The notes beneath the pieces were generated by a model. It searched no databases. It saw nothing but the letters and a program-made list of their open reading frames with translations, and was not told the DNA's origin. Shown piece after piece: positions 35,644-45,479 of a stretch of 46,736 bases of DNA. Source of the stretch: Gnetum montanum (Eukaryota; Streptophyta; Gnetopsida; Gnetales; Gnetaceae). The stretch lies in assembly GCA_015680685.1 (NCBI GenBank), contig MNCI01002118.1, positions 106,060 to 152,795 of the forward strand. The letters run 5' to 3'. Numbering within the stretch: position 1 is the first letter of the stretch; every line of letters starts with the position of its first letter. A program made the position numbers and the translations under genes.

Positions 35644-35648
35644 TGCAT
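35640..35648 (-). promoter_or_regulatory. Two-codon upstream ORF overlapping the GPAA1 start
   Basis: Minus strand reads ATGCAATGA: an upstream ATG at 35648, one further codon and a stop whose TG is shared with the main ATG at 35643. The upstream ATG has C at -3 and C at +4, a weak context, so leaky scanning or termination-reinitiation could control translation. Only relevant if transcription starts upstream. Confidence 0.5.
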
Positions 35649-36068
35649 CCGGAGCTTGTAAGTATGGAACTTTAACTTCAACTCAATAGTAGAGAACACT
35701 GTAAATGGAAGATGGTTAAAAGTATATCCATTGTCGACTACATGATTTTGGATTTCTTGTTTGCCATTGTAAGTGAATGATGTTTAAAAACCATATCTAC
35801 TGTCCATTACATCATTATTCATCAGATGTTTGCCACAGCTCTTTACCTTTCTATTGCAAAACAAAAACAAAAATGAAAAAAATGCCATAGCTACACGGCC
35901 AATTGTGCAAGTTAGAGCAAGCACAAAAACTTTTTTCAATACATGAAAAAGAAAAGAGCTTTCAACTCCCTCTCTTTTTCCCTTTCCCTGGGTTTGCATT
36001 GTAACAAACAAAAAAAAAATTACTGTTATCATAATCTGGAACTTGACCAACTTAAAATTTAATCAACC
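35649..36068 (-). other. GPAA1 5' flank (probable 5' UTR and promoter)
   Basis: Upstream of the start codon. No convincing TATA box or core motif stands out on the minus strand, as is common for housekeeping genes. The 88-codon frame at 35784-36050 has no recognisable domain and is probably chance. Confidence 0.45.
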
Positions 36069-36540
36069 TTGGAAACCAAGTTAAATCTTGAGCTTCTCTG
36101 CAAGCTTTCCCAACAGATTGAAAATAAAAATATGCCTTGGATTCAAGTTGCAACAGCAAAATATTTGTATAATGATGTGTTATTTCGATTAGCCCCAATA
36201 ATTATTAATGCACCCCTTTTCTGGAGAAGAGGCATGGAACGCATAAAACAATGATATATTCAATTGGTAAGCATTGATAAAGCGCATTGCACAACAAAGT
36301 CTATTTATTAGCATTGTTATCCTAGTAATCATGAATCTAGCTATGCTAAATGGTGTTGTAAAGCTTTAACCCCAAGACTCAAATTATTTATGAACAAGGT
36401 TGTATCTAATAAATGGTCCACTCTTGCCTGGTTACATGCTTGAGGCATTATTGGCCATGAAAAATGTCATGAATGTGGGGTTTTGAAGAATATTATTTAT
36501 GTTTCAATATCTTGTCCTTTTGCTCAACTAGTACTACGCA
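36069..36540 (+). pseudogene. LINE ORF2 fragment, zf-RVT region
   Basis: The frames give QIENKNMPWIQVATAKYLYN, then after a frame change TPRLKLFMNKVVSNKW, then HECGVLKN and V-S-I-S-C-P-F-A-Q. The order Lys/Trp-rich helix, Cys pair and CPFAQ is typical of zf-RVT at the end of plant L1 ORF2. It ends where SINE copy A begins. Confidence 0.65.
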
Positions 36541-36544
36541 TAGT

Positions 36545-36690
36545 GAGGTGTTAGTCTAGTGATAAGACTCTTGATTTGGAAGCTCTAAGTTATGGGTTCA
36601 ATTACAATAGGCAATGCTGAGTTATAAAGTTCTAATTTAACCATATGTCTTGGGGTGTACCTATATTTTAAATATTTTAGATTCCAGATC
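36545..36690 (+). mobile_element. tRNA-derived SINE, copy A
   Basis: GAGGTGTTAGTCTAGTGATA gives a tRNA-like acceptor and A box (from 36551); GGGTTCAATTAC at 36594 is the B box, 43 bases on, as in tRNA genes. The body AGTTATAAAGTTCTAAT and the TGGGGTGTACCTATATT tail are shared with the other copies. Confidence 0.85.
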
Positions 36691-36727
36691 TTTCCCCAAC
36701 ACACCCTGCAACAACGTGCCCCACCCA

Positions 36728-36729
<2 letters not shown>

Positions 36730-36761
<32 letters not shown>
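36730..36761 (+). repeat. Poly-C run of 32 bases
   Basis: Uninterrupted C tract within a C/A-rich segment that follows SINE copy A. The true length may differ because such runs sequence poorly. Confidence 0.8.
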
Positions 36762-36764
<3 letters not shown>

Positions 36765-38355
36765 CCACCATCATGCAAGATGAGTTGGCCTCTTGGCCAA
36801 AATTAAGATGCCTACGAAACAATTTATATTGAAATGCTATCTTCATGGAATGGCATGCACATAAGATAATGTTTGTTGGTCACCAAGGATGGATAAGGAT
36901 GAAACTTTTGAAATGGTATAACATTCAAAAGAAGAAAGACATCTATTGTTGCAATTATTGAGTAAAAATTGTTGCTTATCTCTTTAATAGTNTACGAGTT
37001 CCCCCTCCCCAAAAAAAAGAATAAAATAAAAGAAGAAAACATTTTGATATATCTTTGAATGATTTGACAGAACAATGGAATATTGTTGGAGTAAATCAAT
37101 TGAAGAAATTAATGTGGAAAGCTATTTTACCCTACATTGGAATAACATTCTAGAGCTTGCCAAATGATTTTATAGTTCAACAGAAACACAGCTCAGTTGT
37201 TTCTGTATGGTTTAAAGCTTTACATCTATAGAAAGATTTGAGGATTACAAGAATGATTTTTCAGTGGCAATAAAGTTAAGTGCCTTTTATGGTTATAAAT
37301 GTGTTACTTAGTTGCTAATTTTGGCATTTTGTTTTTTAAATGTAATTTGAATCATGAATTTAGCAAACTCCGAATTATAACCCAGCTAAAATAGAACTGA
37401 AATTTCCTTGTTTTAAAAAATTTATTTAATTTTTTATGTATGTAAACTCCCAAATTTAAACCTAAAAAATGGATTAAATCCAAGTTTTAATTTCCTAATT
37501 TTTCATATGGTTATCTGTATTGTCAAGTATGACTTTGCCAAAAATCATTATTTATAGCTATCAGAAAATTTTTTTATCTGTTTTATGAATAAAAATACTG
37601 GGATAACAATACCCTTAATAACCTTGCTAGTCACTAAAGTAATGATAAACAAGTGCCCAAAGTAAGTGGAATAGATTATATGTTCTGTGGAAGAAACATT
37701 AGGAAACAAGAGTAACTGTCTCATGTATGACAATAAATGATATATTTTTTTAAAAAAATGCTACAAAATATCTTGGGGTTGTGTCCGTATGTGAGGTGTT
37801 GATTATGTTTCATCTAACGTTGTTTGGTCATGGAATAAAAAGATTGAAGATATACCTCTCAATTAAAAGTTCACTGATGCAAGTCCATGGTAACCATAGA
37901 AGACTAAAGACATGATAGATTCTAGGAGTGACCTGGATTTAGCCTATAGACGTTGAAGAGATTGATTACACTGAAATGGTAGCAATGCCTAAATCTGCAT
38001 TTTGTGAATACTGATAAACATATTTTATAATGTAAGATCTTTAAAGAAAGAGGTCAAAGTTGGAAAGAAATATATAGAAGGAGAAGAAAAATGAAATACT
38101 TCATGCTGTATCAAAAAATACGATAATATTATTAGAATGAAGAGTGGAACCAATCATTTCTTTAGCAAACAGCATTTTAAATTCCTGGTTGATTTTACTC
38201 AAAATTTGCTTGTCATTAGTTGAAAACTTGTATTGATGTAAATCTTAGTTAATGAGTTGTCAAACCAAGATAATTCTGTATTTGATGGGAAAATGATTTA
38301 AACAATAAATAAAATGATTTGATGGAAAAATCTCATAAGTAGACCACAACTAGCA
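36762..38355. other. AT-rich sequence with faint LINE-like segments
   Basis: Single N at 36992. Short protein-like stretches near 37060-37250 (V-S-V-W-F-K-A-L-H-L) and 37820-37900 (DYVSSNVVWSWNKKIED) suggest very old LINE fragments, but neither is enough for a call. Confidence 0.3.
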
Positions 38356-38449
38356 TAGTTATATATTTAATATATATACCTATAATTTGGCCAAGAGAAT
38401 CNGTAGTTATATATTTAATATATATACCTATAATTTGGCCAAGAGAATC
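38356..38449 (+). repeat. Perfect 46-bp duplication flanking an N
   Basis: 38356-38401 and 38404-38449 are identical over 46 bases and separated by N and G (38402-38403). The same configuration as at 18081-18171; probably an assembly join. Confidence 0.95.
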
Positions 38450-38745
38450 TCGCAAAAATGGAGTTGAAGTTTAGTCCATATATTATATTAAAAAATATCC
38501 AAGTTGTTATTTTACCAAATTCCTTGTATTCTATAACAATTTTGGTCACATCACTATGATTGCATGACAAGAAGGATAACTAATTCTAAGTTTAGTACTA
38601 AATCTTGTGTTGCAAAATATTTGAATTTTCATATATTGTTGTTTCCATACATACTCCCATGGCCTTCCAAATTTTATTCTTGGGCATTGCAATAAGAAGA
38701 CATAAACATAGAAGCCACCGATTGCTTGGAGCAAATATGTTGGGT

Positions 38746-38910
38746 GAAATATTATTTAGCTTTTACAGATAGGCTCTCCTTGAAATGCTATTGATAAAAT
38801 ATTATTTAGTGTTGCCTATAAGCTCTCCCTCTAGCATTATATTATTTAACATTCCTGATAAGCTCTCTGTAGAGTATTGTGGACTAAATATTATTTAGTA
38901 TTACTGATCT
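38746..38910 (+). repeat. Degenerate tandem repeat, about 47 bp, four units
   Basis: AAATATTATTTAG occurs at 38747, 38797 and 38886, with a variant ATTATTTAAC at 38841. Each of the first three is followed by a GATAAGCTCTC-like block about 10-15 bases later. Spacing is 42-50 bp. Confidence 0.8.
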
Positions 38911-39568
38911 ATGACTGGTAGTTGGCCTCTCAGCCAAAAAAATCTTATCAATTTTTAAATTTTTCTGCAATAAAGTAAATGGTGTTATGAATCCTTATTT
39001 CTCTTAACACAATTTGCTATAAAGACTGCTGCTGAACTGGTGTAACAAGTTCATAAATAATGGAACCAGGATCTACTATTTCATCGAGTAGTTTCAATGT
39101 ATAAGGTACCTCTCTGCTGAATTTTGGATGCTAGTGTGACCATTTTACTACCGACCAAGACGATTTACAGGGAATAGGAACATAATTATTAATCAACGTT
39201 AACTATGCAAAGGCTCCAATGTTATGAGTGGGAAACTTTATTATGAAAAAACTTCTGCAACCAGAAAGTAAGCTTAGAACAATATAATTATAGTTAGCAA
39301 CCAATGTGCAGTGCAAGAATGCATCTGCAACGTTGCAGATAATTGTGTGCTTTCTTAAATCTGTTCGCTTCTCAGCAAGAAACGAAACAGACAATACAGA
39401 ACAATGGCTTTTTAACACATTGATATCCATACAAGAAAAACAGTTGCCTGACGTTTCTTTCACATATGATGAAAAGTACGCAATGCTATTAAGCACGGAA
39501 CCTTTAAAACAACAAAAATAGAAATAAAAATCAGTGACAACTTAAAATTGGAGGTTAAGGGTCCATAC
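38911..39568. other. No gene recognised
   Basis: AT-rich. Open frames of 70-97 codons on both strands (39203-39521) overlap each other and show no known motif. Confidence 0.35.
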
Positions 39569-39958
39569 CTAAACAAGAAGAGCGGAAAAATTACTTCTTG
39601 TTGGGGCAGCAACTATTGCTAGAAAGATAAGTGGCAGTGGTAAACGTCTGCTGTGCTGTGCTGTGTAGAAGTAGTTTGATCGATGAAATACTAGACGCAA
39701 CCATCGGCATCGGCATCCACTGCACACAGAACCATCATCACCTGCGATGTAATATGCGTAGCATGCTTTCATCGTCTTGAACGCTTCTCCACATATCCAT
39801 GTAGTCTCGTTACAAGCATTCCCCAAAACTTTCGAAGTACATCGAGGCATGGACAATTTGTAATTATTGATAAAACAGTTTTTAAGATGGAAGGAAAAGG
39901 GTTTATCAATTACGGTCTTAACACATTTTGGTTTGCATTTTTGGGTGTTGGAACCCAA
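39569..39958 (-). CDS. Uncharacterised cysteine-rich open frame (doubtful gene)
   Basis: A 129-codon open frame without ATG at its upstream end; the frame enters from SINE copy C, so an N-terminal border is undefined. The first two thirds contain about ten cysteines (CKPKC, PRCTSKVLGNAC, WICGEAF, KACYAYY, CSGCRC). A good GTGATG donor follows GCATATTACATCGCAG near 39745, so a short exon ending there is possible. No family recognised. It could equally be a chance frame in unique sequence. Confidence 0.15.
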   Translation of the reverse strand: MGSNTQKCKPKCVKTVIDKPFSFHLKNCFINNYKLSMPRCTSKVLGNACNETTWICGEAFKTMKACYAYYIAGDDGSVCSGCRCRWLRLVFHRSNYFYTAQHSRRLPLPLIFLAIVAAPTRSNFSALLV

Positions 39959-40063
39959 AATAATTAAAACACATATATAGTCTAAATAGAACTTTATAAC
40001 TCAGTGCCAAACTTATAACTTGGAACTTTCAAATCAAAAGTCTTATTACTAAACTAACAACTC
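39944..40063 (-). mobile_element. tRNA-derived SINE, copy C (minus strand)
   Basis: On the minus strand GAGTTGTTAGTTTAGTAATA starts at 40063 (A box), and the AGTTATAAAGTTCTA body and ATTATTTTGGGTTCCAACA tail follow. The B box is degraded (AAGTTTGGCAC). Shorter than the other copies. Confidence 0.75.
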
Positions 40064-41295
40064 ATTATTTGGTTCACATTTTAGGTTAAAAGTTTTAGCT
40101 TCACTTATTTTTAAAAACATATGTCATGCATTAATAAAAGAATTAAATAAAATTGAATTTACAATGGTTAATGGTATGAGCCAAGGGAAAACCATTAACT
40201 GATCCACATCAGTTTATGGGTCAGTTCATGTGACCTATCCATGTACATTCCATGACTATCTTGACCATGTTTATGTGTGTCCCTAAGTCCCACCCCTGCC
40301 TACTAACGAACACCCACTGGCTGGCAGCAATAGGACCCAGAGACATGTTTAAATAATATAAAAAAACATTTCATGTCTCAACCAACTTGGGTAGAATAGT
40401 GGTATGCAATTGCAATAATTAGTGCAAAGTTAAGTTTTCGATTCTTTTCTTTCACAAATTCCATATATATTATCACATATACTTGGAATTTTTTCCCCAC
40501 ATGTATATGTTGGAGCACTTTGTATGACCCTGTATGTATGTCATGCATACTCTCATCTACCATGCATCTCATCTACCATGCATCTGCCACATAACAAATG
40601 TGAATCAATATATGGTTTGCCTAACCTAAGGATGTTAGGAATACAACTTTAGAAGTAGTTTGATGTGAGTTTATAATTGTTAACATTATGGGCTATAAAC
40701 CATGAACTATAAGGAAACAATTTGTTTATATGAACATAGTAAGTATAAAGGGGTGTTAGTGTTAGGTTTTGAACTCAACAATTTCGAGTACAACTTTGTA
40801 CTAGTTGTCTATCTAAAGAATAGTAAGTGCTCAATTCTATGAGTACAATTTAACAACTAATAATATAACATGAATCTAGCATTTCATCAAAATTTGTCTT
40901 TGCATAGATTGAAAAATTACATTTCATGTTGGTTGAATTCAGCTAGTAATAGCTTGTGCTTTGGCTTCACATGAGGTGCACAAATAATGTTAGTTGTTAC
41001 ACATACCATGAAAAATACCAACATGTAAAGTGACTATACTCCTATTTGTTAGGGCTTACCCTCTCCTCAATTTAAAAAAAGTTGTTCATGGTAAAAAGAA
41101 ATAAATTTTTTTAGAAAGAAAAAAAAATTGTAAATTTTATAAGGTATAAGTGCAACCTCTTCAACAACTTCCCATTATCAATCCTTTTAAATTTGAGGTT
41201 GCTAGTCATCATCATTGTTGTCATCATAGCCTTGTCCCAACAAAAGTGAAGGCAATGCTATTTAGTGGGGTTTAGTCAAAACTAGATGAGGTAAT
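40064..41295. other. AT-rich intergenic sequence, nothing recognised
   Basis: No supported gene, RNA or repeat. Confidence 0.4.
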
Positions 41296-41443
41296 GAGGT
41301 GTTAGCCTAGTAGTAAGACTCTTGATTTAAAAGCTCCAAATCATAAGTTCAATTTCAATGGGTAATGCTAAGTTATAAAGTTTTGATTGGACTATATTTC
41401 TTGGGGTGTACCTATATTACAATTATTTCAGGGTTTCAATACC
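41296..41443 (+). mobile_element. tRNA-derived SINE, copy B
   Basis: GAGGTGTTAGCCTAGTAGTA (A box), AAGTTCAATTTC (slightly decayed B box), AGTTATAAAGTTTTGATTGG body, TTGGGGTGTACCTATATTAC tail and GGGTTTCAATACC end. About 148 bp; the fullest plus-strand copy. Confidence 0.88.
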
Positions 41444-41453
41444 TAGACTTAGA

Positions 41454-41480
41454 TGAGGTATTAGCCTAGTGGTAAGATTC
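41454..41480 (+). mobile_element. SINE fragment (5' tRNA-like part only)
   Basis: GAGGTATTAGCCTAGTGGTA begins directly after copy B, continues AAGATTC and then departs from the family. Confidence 0.6.
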
Positions 41481-42986
41481 CTAGGGCTATGTGTGGGGAG
41501 AGGATGGAGGAGGATAGATGGTGTTGTACCCCAAAAATCATATTGATAATAAAAAAAAATTGAGAGTATATCACATAGAGGACACCTAAAACAACATGAA
41601 AAAGAAAATCTTTCCTAGTGTCTCACAATCTTAGAGTAGATATTTTTGAAAAAACAAATCAAAGAAAATTAATTATTAAGTTGGAAGATGGCCCTCACTC
41701 TAACAACATTTACATCACTTTAAATATATGGGCTCGAATTTAAAATAGTAAAAGAATTTTAAGGTAGTAATAGAAAGTTTTAATAAAATACAAACATCTA
41801 TAAGAATATGAGACATTGGTGGCACATAATGCATCACCATTACTTCACTATCTAATATTAGCCCTGTGTTGATAACCATTAGCTATAGCATGCTTCTCAA
41901 TTTTAGTTTTAATCGTTGATTTATCATTGGTTTTGTTAATAAGAACATATTTGGATTCTTGAAGAAATGTTCTTTTTATTTCTACAAGGACACATCCACA
42001 AACTAAGTATTAGGATACTTAGCAAGTAGCTATTAGATCAATGCAACCCTTGATAAATCAATGATTATAAATGAAGCACAAATCCTTTAATCAAATATAG
42101 ACATAGCCTATAACACATGAACTAGGAATGGTAGGCAATGATAAAAAATGAAGTTTTTAATATTAAAATGATGAAGTGTAAAAATACTTGAAAATGGCTT
42201 GGTATGAATTATTAGAAAATAAACCAAGTGTAGAATAAGCTATGAACAATGAAATAAAAATGAAGTGTAGAATATAGGTAAAGAGTGTAAAATATTAAAA
42301 ATATTGTAGTTTTGATGTGAGAGAAAAAATTTGGATTTCCTCTCCAAAAGATGGAATTTTTACAGTGAAAAATAGCTAAGTGTAAAATGTTGAAATTTTG
42401 ACAAAGTATAGAATACGATGTAAGAGATAGAAAAAGATATAAGTATTGAATACAAGCAAATGAGCATAAAATCATAAAAGTGAAATGTGTCAATATGGGG
42501 GAAAGATCACAAATCCTTTCGTGAAAAATAAAATGATGTATTGATAAGTTGAACTATTTGCCTCTTATAAAGGGCCAAACTACAAATGATGGGAGAGAAG
42601 AAACGTAAATGTGATAGAACTGATAAAAGAAACTTAAAACTTGAGCAAAATATAGATTTAGAAAGCGAAATTGAGCTTCTAGAGGATTAGGTGAAAGATG
42701 GAGAAGTTGTAGGTGCAATCCAGATTCAATTCAGGCCAAAACAAGGTTGTTTCAACCAAGGTTCCTATTATTGATGTTAGAGTTAACAGAATTTTAACTT
42801 AGGAAAGTGATGTGGAAGCTTGAAAATTCTATCTATGGAAATGATGTTGAAGGTACAAAAGGTGTTTAAGGTGACTAAGGAGCACATGGCTACTATAGTG
42901 GTGGTAGGTGACTACGCTCTTGATCTCTTAAAATCTGACAAAAGCTCTCAAATCTCCAAAGATTTAACCTTTAAATTTGTGTTTTA

Positions 42987-43000
42987 AGCTTGTATTTATA
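42987..43000 (-). promoter_or_regulatory. TATA box of the solo LTR
   Basis: Minus strand TATAAATACAAGCTT-type sequence at the expected place between U3 and R. Confidence 0.5.
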
Positions 43001-43194
43001 GGCATAGATATGCAAAATTTGACTTAGGGTTGTTAAAACTGAACTTGGAGTCAAGTATAACTTATCATCAAGTTTGGAAATAGTAATTCCAATCTTTCAA
43101 TTTTGATGTCTAGCATCAATCTTTCTTTTGACATCAATTCTAACTTTTGATGTTCAACATTAGCTAGCTCTTTGACACCATGTCAATTATAATT

Positions 43195-43275
43195 ATAAAA
43201 ATTTTGACTCCACATCAATCACACTTAAAAAAAATTTTAATACCACGTCAATCACACCTAGAAAAATTTTAACAC
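43195..43275 (+). repeat. Degenerate tandem units in the LTR U3
   Basis: Two to three units with CCACATCAATCACAC or CCACGTCAATCACAC followed by AAAAATTTTA, about 32 bp apart. Confidence 0.7.
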
Positions 43276-43830
43276 CAAAGCTCCAACTCTAATTCCTAGA
43301 AAATTTTTGACTTCAGAGTTTTTTAGGGACCACAGAAAATTAAGTCCATCAATTGGATCATGAACCTAGATGATTCTTGATGGTCCCCAAGAGCTAAGAA
43401 CATGCCTTGTGATGGTGTATTTTGGGGATTTGGTGCTCAAATCCTCGTGGAACAATATTGAAACCACCTTACTTTCAATTCAAAATGAACCAAAAAAAGT
43501 GGGTACAACAATTTTCCTTATGAGTTATTTATCTAGAGTGATTAATACTTCATGTAGTATAAGTAAAAATATTTATAGCTTCTATCTTATCTAATTTCTT
43601 TGTTGTCATTTGATCATTCTTATTATTAAGATTAACTTAATTTTTCATATCTTCAACTTCAAAATTATTTTTTCTATCATGAACTTCAATGTAGTTTTTC
43701 TTTTCCTTAGCATTTTTTTTCTTGATCAAAAAAAAAAAGGACAAGCATTAAATAAATGTCATTTACCAATGATAATAGTTACAAAAATTAGAAATATTAT
43801 AATATGAAATTCGCTAAATATAAGGCTTCC

Positions 43831-44558
43831 TGCTTGCTTATAATACCAATTCCTTTTTATAGTTAAGAAGAGCGAGTTCAATAAAAAAAAAAGTCTGCAT
43901 AAATCAAATGTTGTAAAAATAGATTTTATATGCTTAATAAGATCAAGAAGACCAACAATTTCCTCTTCGACTTTCTAAAAAATCAATAGACAATTAAATA
44001 GGAAGATTAATGAATGGAAGATTAGACATCAAAATTTGAAGTCCACTTACGAATAGTCAACACTACATGCTTATGTTTAAATGACCTTGTATCTAGGACA
44101 TGTTGCACCATCAAAGCATTATATAGCTTAATACGTATAAAAAAAATGAGAATAATACCTAGGATGATTAACTTGAATGTCATGTTTTTGCATCATATCA
44201 TTTAAATGGAAGGGAAACTTCAATCATAAGTTAGGTAATTCAAAATTTAAATGAATACATAGCATGACATAAGATCAAAAACTAATGTGTCATATACATT
44301 ATTAGGAAAAACAAAATCAAGTGTCTTAATTTCATCAATATCATTAGAAGAAGGCATCATAAATTTTTGCTCACTAGGTTCTAAATTTACATTTTGCAAA
44401 TTAATAGAAGTTTTAGCATTAATAAAAGAAGTAGAAATTTTAGCATTAATTGAAGTAGTTGAAAGTAATTTTGAATTTTCCATAGTGAAATTTTATAGAA
44501 ACCAAATTCACTAGAGAAAAATCAGCGTCAAAAAAATCAAATCCATTAGAGATTCACT
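43831..44558. other. AT-rich sequence, nothing recognised
   Basis: Short open frames on both strands at 44247-44514 overlap each other; simple composition bias explains them. Confidence 0.4.
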
Positions 44559-44645
44559 TTTTAGTGGTAAGACTCCTGATTATGGAAACTCCAAGTTATG
44601 GGTTTGATTTTAATGGATAATACTAAGGTATAAAGTTCTAATTTA
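44559..44645 (+). mobile_element. tRNA-derived SINE, copy D (5' and 3' truncated)
   Basis: Begins within the A box (TTAGTGGTAAGACTC), carries GGGTTTGATTTT as B box and the AGGTATAAAGTTCTAATTT body; the tail is missing where copy E begins in the opposite orientation. Confidence 0.75.
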
Positions 44646-44648
44646 GGA

Positions 44649-44782
44649 TGTTTGAATCCTAAAATAATTGTAATATAGGTATATGCCAAGATATATAGAC
44701 CAATTAAAACTTTGTAACTTAGCACTTCAAGCCCATAACTTGAGTTTCTAAATTAAGAGTCTTACCACTAGGCTAATAACTT
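44649..44782 (-). mobile_element. tRNA-derived SINE, copy E (minus strand)
   Basis: Minus strand: GTTATTAGCCTAGTGGTAAG from about 44780, B-box region degraded (GGGCTTGAAG), body AGTTACAAAGTTTTAATTGG, tail ATATTACAATTATTTTAGG. Confidence 0.85.
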
Positions 44783-44798
44783 ATTATTTATAATTTGG

Positions 44799-44948
44799 GG
44801 TATTGGAACCCAAAATAAGTGAAACATATAGGTCCACCCTAAGATACATAGCTCAATTAGAACTTATATAACTTAGCATTACCCATCGAAATCAAATCCA
44901 TGACTTAGAGTTTTTAAATCAAGTGTCTTACCACTAGGCTAATACCTC
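44799..44948 (-). mobile_element. tRNA-derived SINE, copy F (minus strand)
   Basis: Minus strand: GAGGTATTAGCCTAGTGGTA at 44948, B-box region GGATTTGATTTC, body AGTTATATAAGTTCTAATTG, tail ending TTATTTTGGGTTCCAATA. 150 bp, in tandem with copy E. Confidence 0.88.
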
Positions 44949-44984
44949 ATTGTTAAAAAATGTTTGGGTTCTAACACTTTTTTT

Positions 44985-45030
44985 TCATCCTCCCTCCCCC
45001 TCCCCCCCACTCCCTGTCACCAATCCCCCA
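44985..45030 (+). repeat. C-rich pyrimidine tract
   Basis: CCTCCCTCCCCCTCCCCCCC followed by more C runs. The minus strand would be G-run rich with quadruplex-forming spacing. It lies just beyond SINE copy F. Confidence 0.8.
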
Positions 45031-45331
45031 CCCCAAAACAAACATTCTATCTTCCCCCTTCCTAAAGAACTAGATGACTAGCTAATAAGAGGTGGATCAA
45101 GTGGTTAGCTAATTATATTCGGGTCACAGTGAGGCATCATTATATTCCTTCATAATTCTTCTAAAGTATCATGTTGGGTATACATCTTAAAGGGTATTTA
45201 TAGTTATTCTTTTAGTTCCTTCACTTCCCCTAACCTCTTCCCCTCCCCTTGCTCCTAGAAAATAGATGGCTATATACATAGAGCTAATACAAAACCTTTT
45301 ATATATATTAGCTGTTATATTTGCTAATAAT
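45031..45331. other. Spacer between SINE copies, with a second C-rich tract
   Basis: Contains CTTCCCCTAACCTCTTCCCC near 45227. No gene. Confidence 0.4.
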
Positions 45332-45456
45332 TATATGTTAGCCTAGTGGTTAGACTCTTAATTTGAAAGCTACAAGTCATGGGTTTCATTTTAGTGGGCA
45401 ATGCTAAGTTATATATATTGAGGTATGCTTATATTACAATTATTTTGGGGTTTCAT
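45332..45456 (+). mobile_element. tRNA-derived SINE, copy G
   Basis: ATGTTAGCCTAGTGGTTAGA (A box), GGGTTTCATTTT (decayed B box), shortened body, and ATATTACAATTATTTTGGGG tail. Followed by a C-rich tract at 45467-45500. Confidence 0.85.
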
Positions 45457-45479
45457 TAGTAAGTGCATCCTCCTCCCCT

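Larger units (their letters stand above)
41952..43510 (-). mobile_element. Probable solo LTR, about 1.56 kb, minus orientation
   Basis: Starts TGGATTCTTG and ends GGGTACAACA on the plus strand, so both ends have TG..CA. Flanks are ATATT (41947-41951) and ATTTT (43511-43515), a five-base duplication with one change. On the minus strand a TATAAATACA box at 43000-42991 follows a U3-like part of about 500 bp. The repeat copy at 6825-7620 shows the unoccupied site. No internal retroelement domains are present. Confidence 0.65.
41505..43830 (+). repeat. Dispersed repeat family R1, copy 2, interrupted by an LTR
   Basis: Aligns with 6825-7620 in two blocks, 41505-41951 and 43511-43830. The interruption is the LTR at 41952-43510. 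The first copy passes uninterrupted through the same site near 7310. Confidence 0.75.

Noticed and set aside
35784-36050. 88-codon minus-strand frame upstream of GPAA1
   Set aside because: Hydrophobic Phe/Leu composition from T-rich DNA; no known motif and not in phase with exon 1.
36650-36832. Proline-rich (plus) and glycine-rich (minus) small frames
   Set aside because: Produced by the poly-C tract at 36730-36761.
37786-37800. Further SINE copy at GTATGTGAGGTGTTGATT
   Set aside because: Only the first bases resemble the SINE head; there is no A-box continuation, B box or body.
36545-45456. Genuine tRNA genes at the A/B-box sequences
   Set aside because: Anticodon arms do not pair well, acceptor ends lack a matching 3' half, and all copies continue into the same unrelated body; a SINE explains them better.
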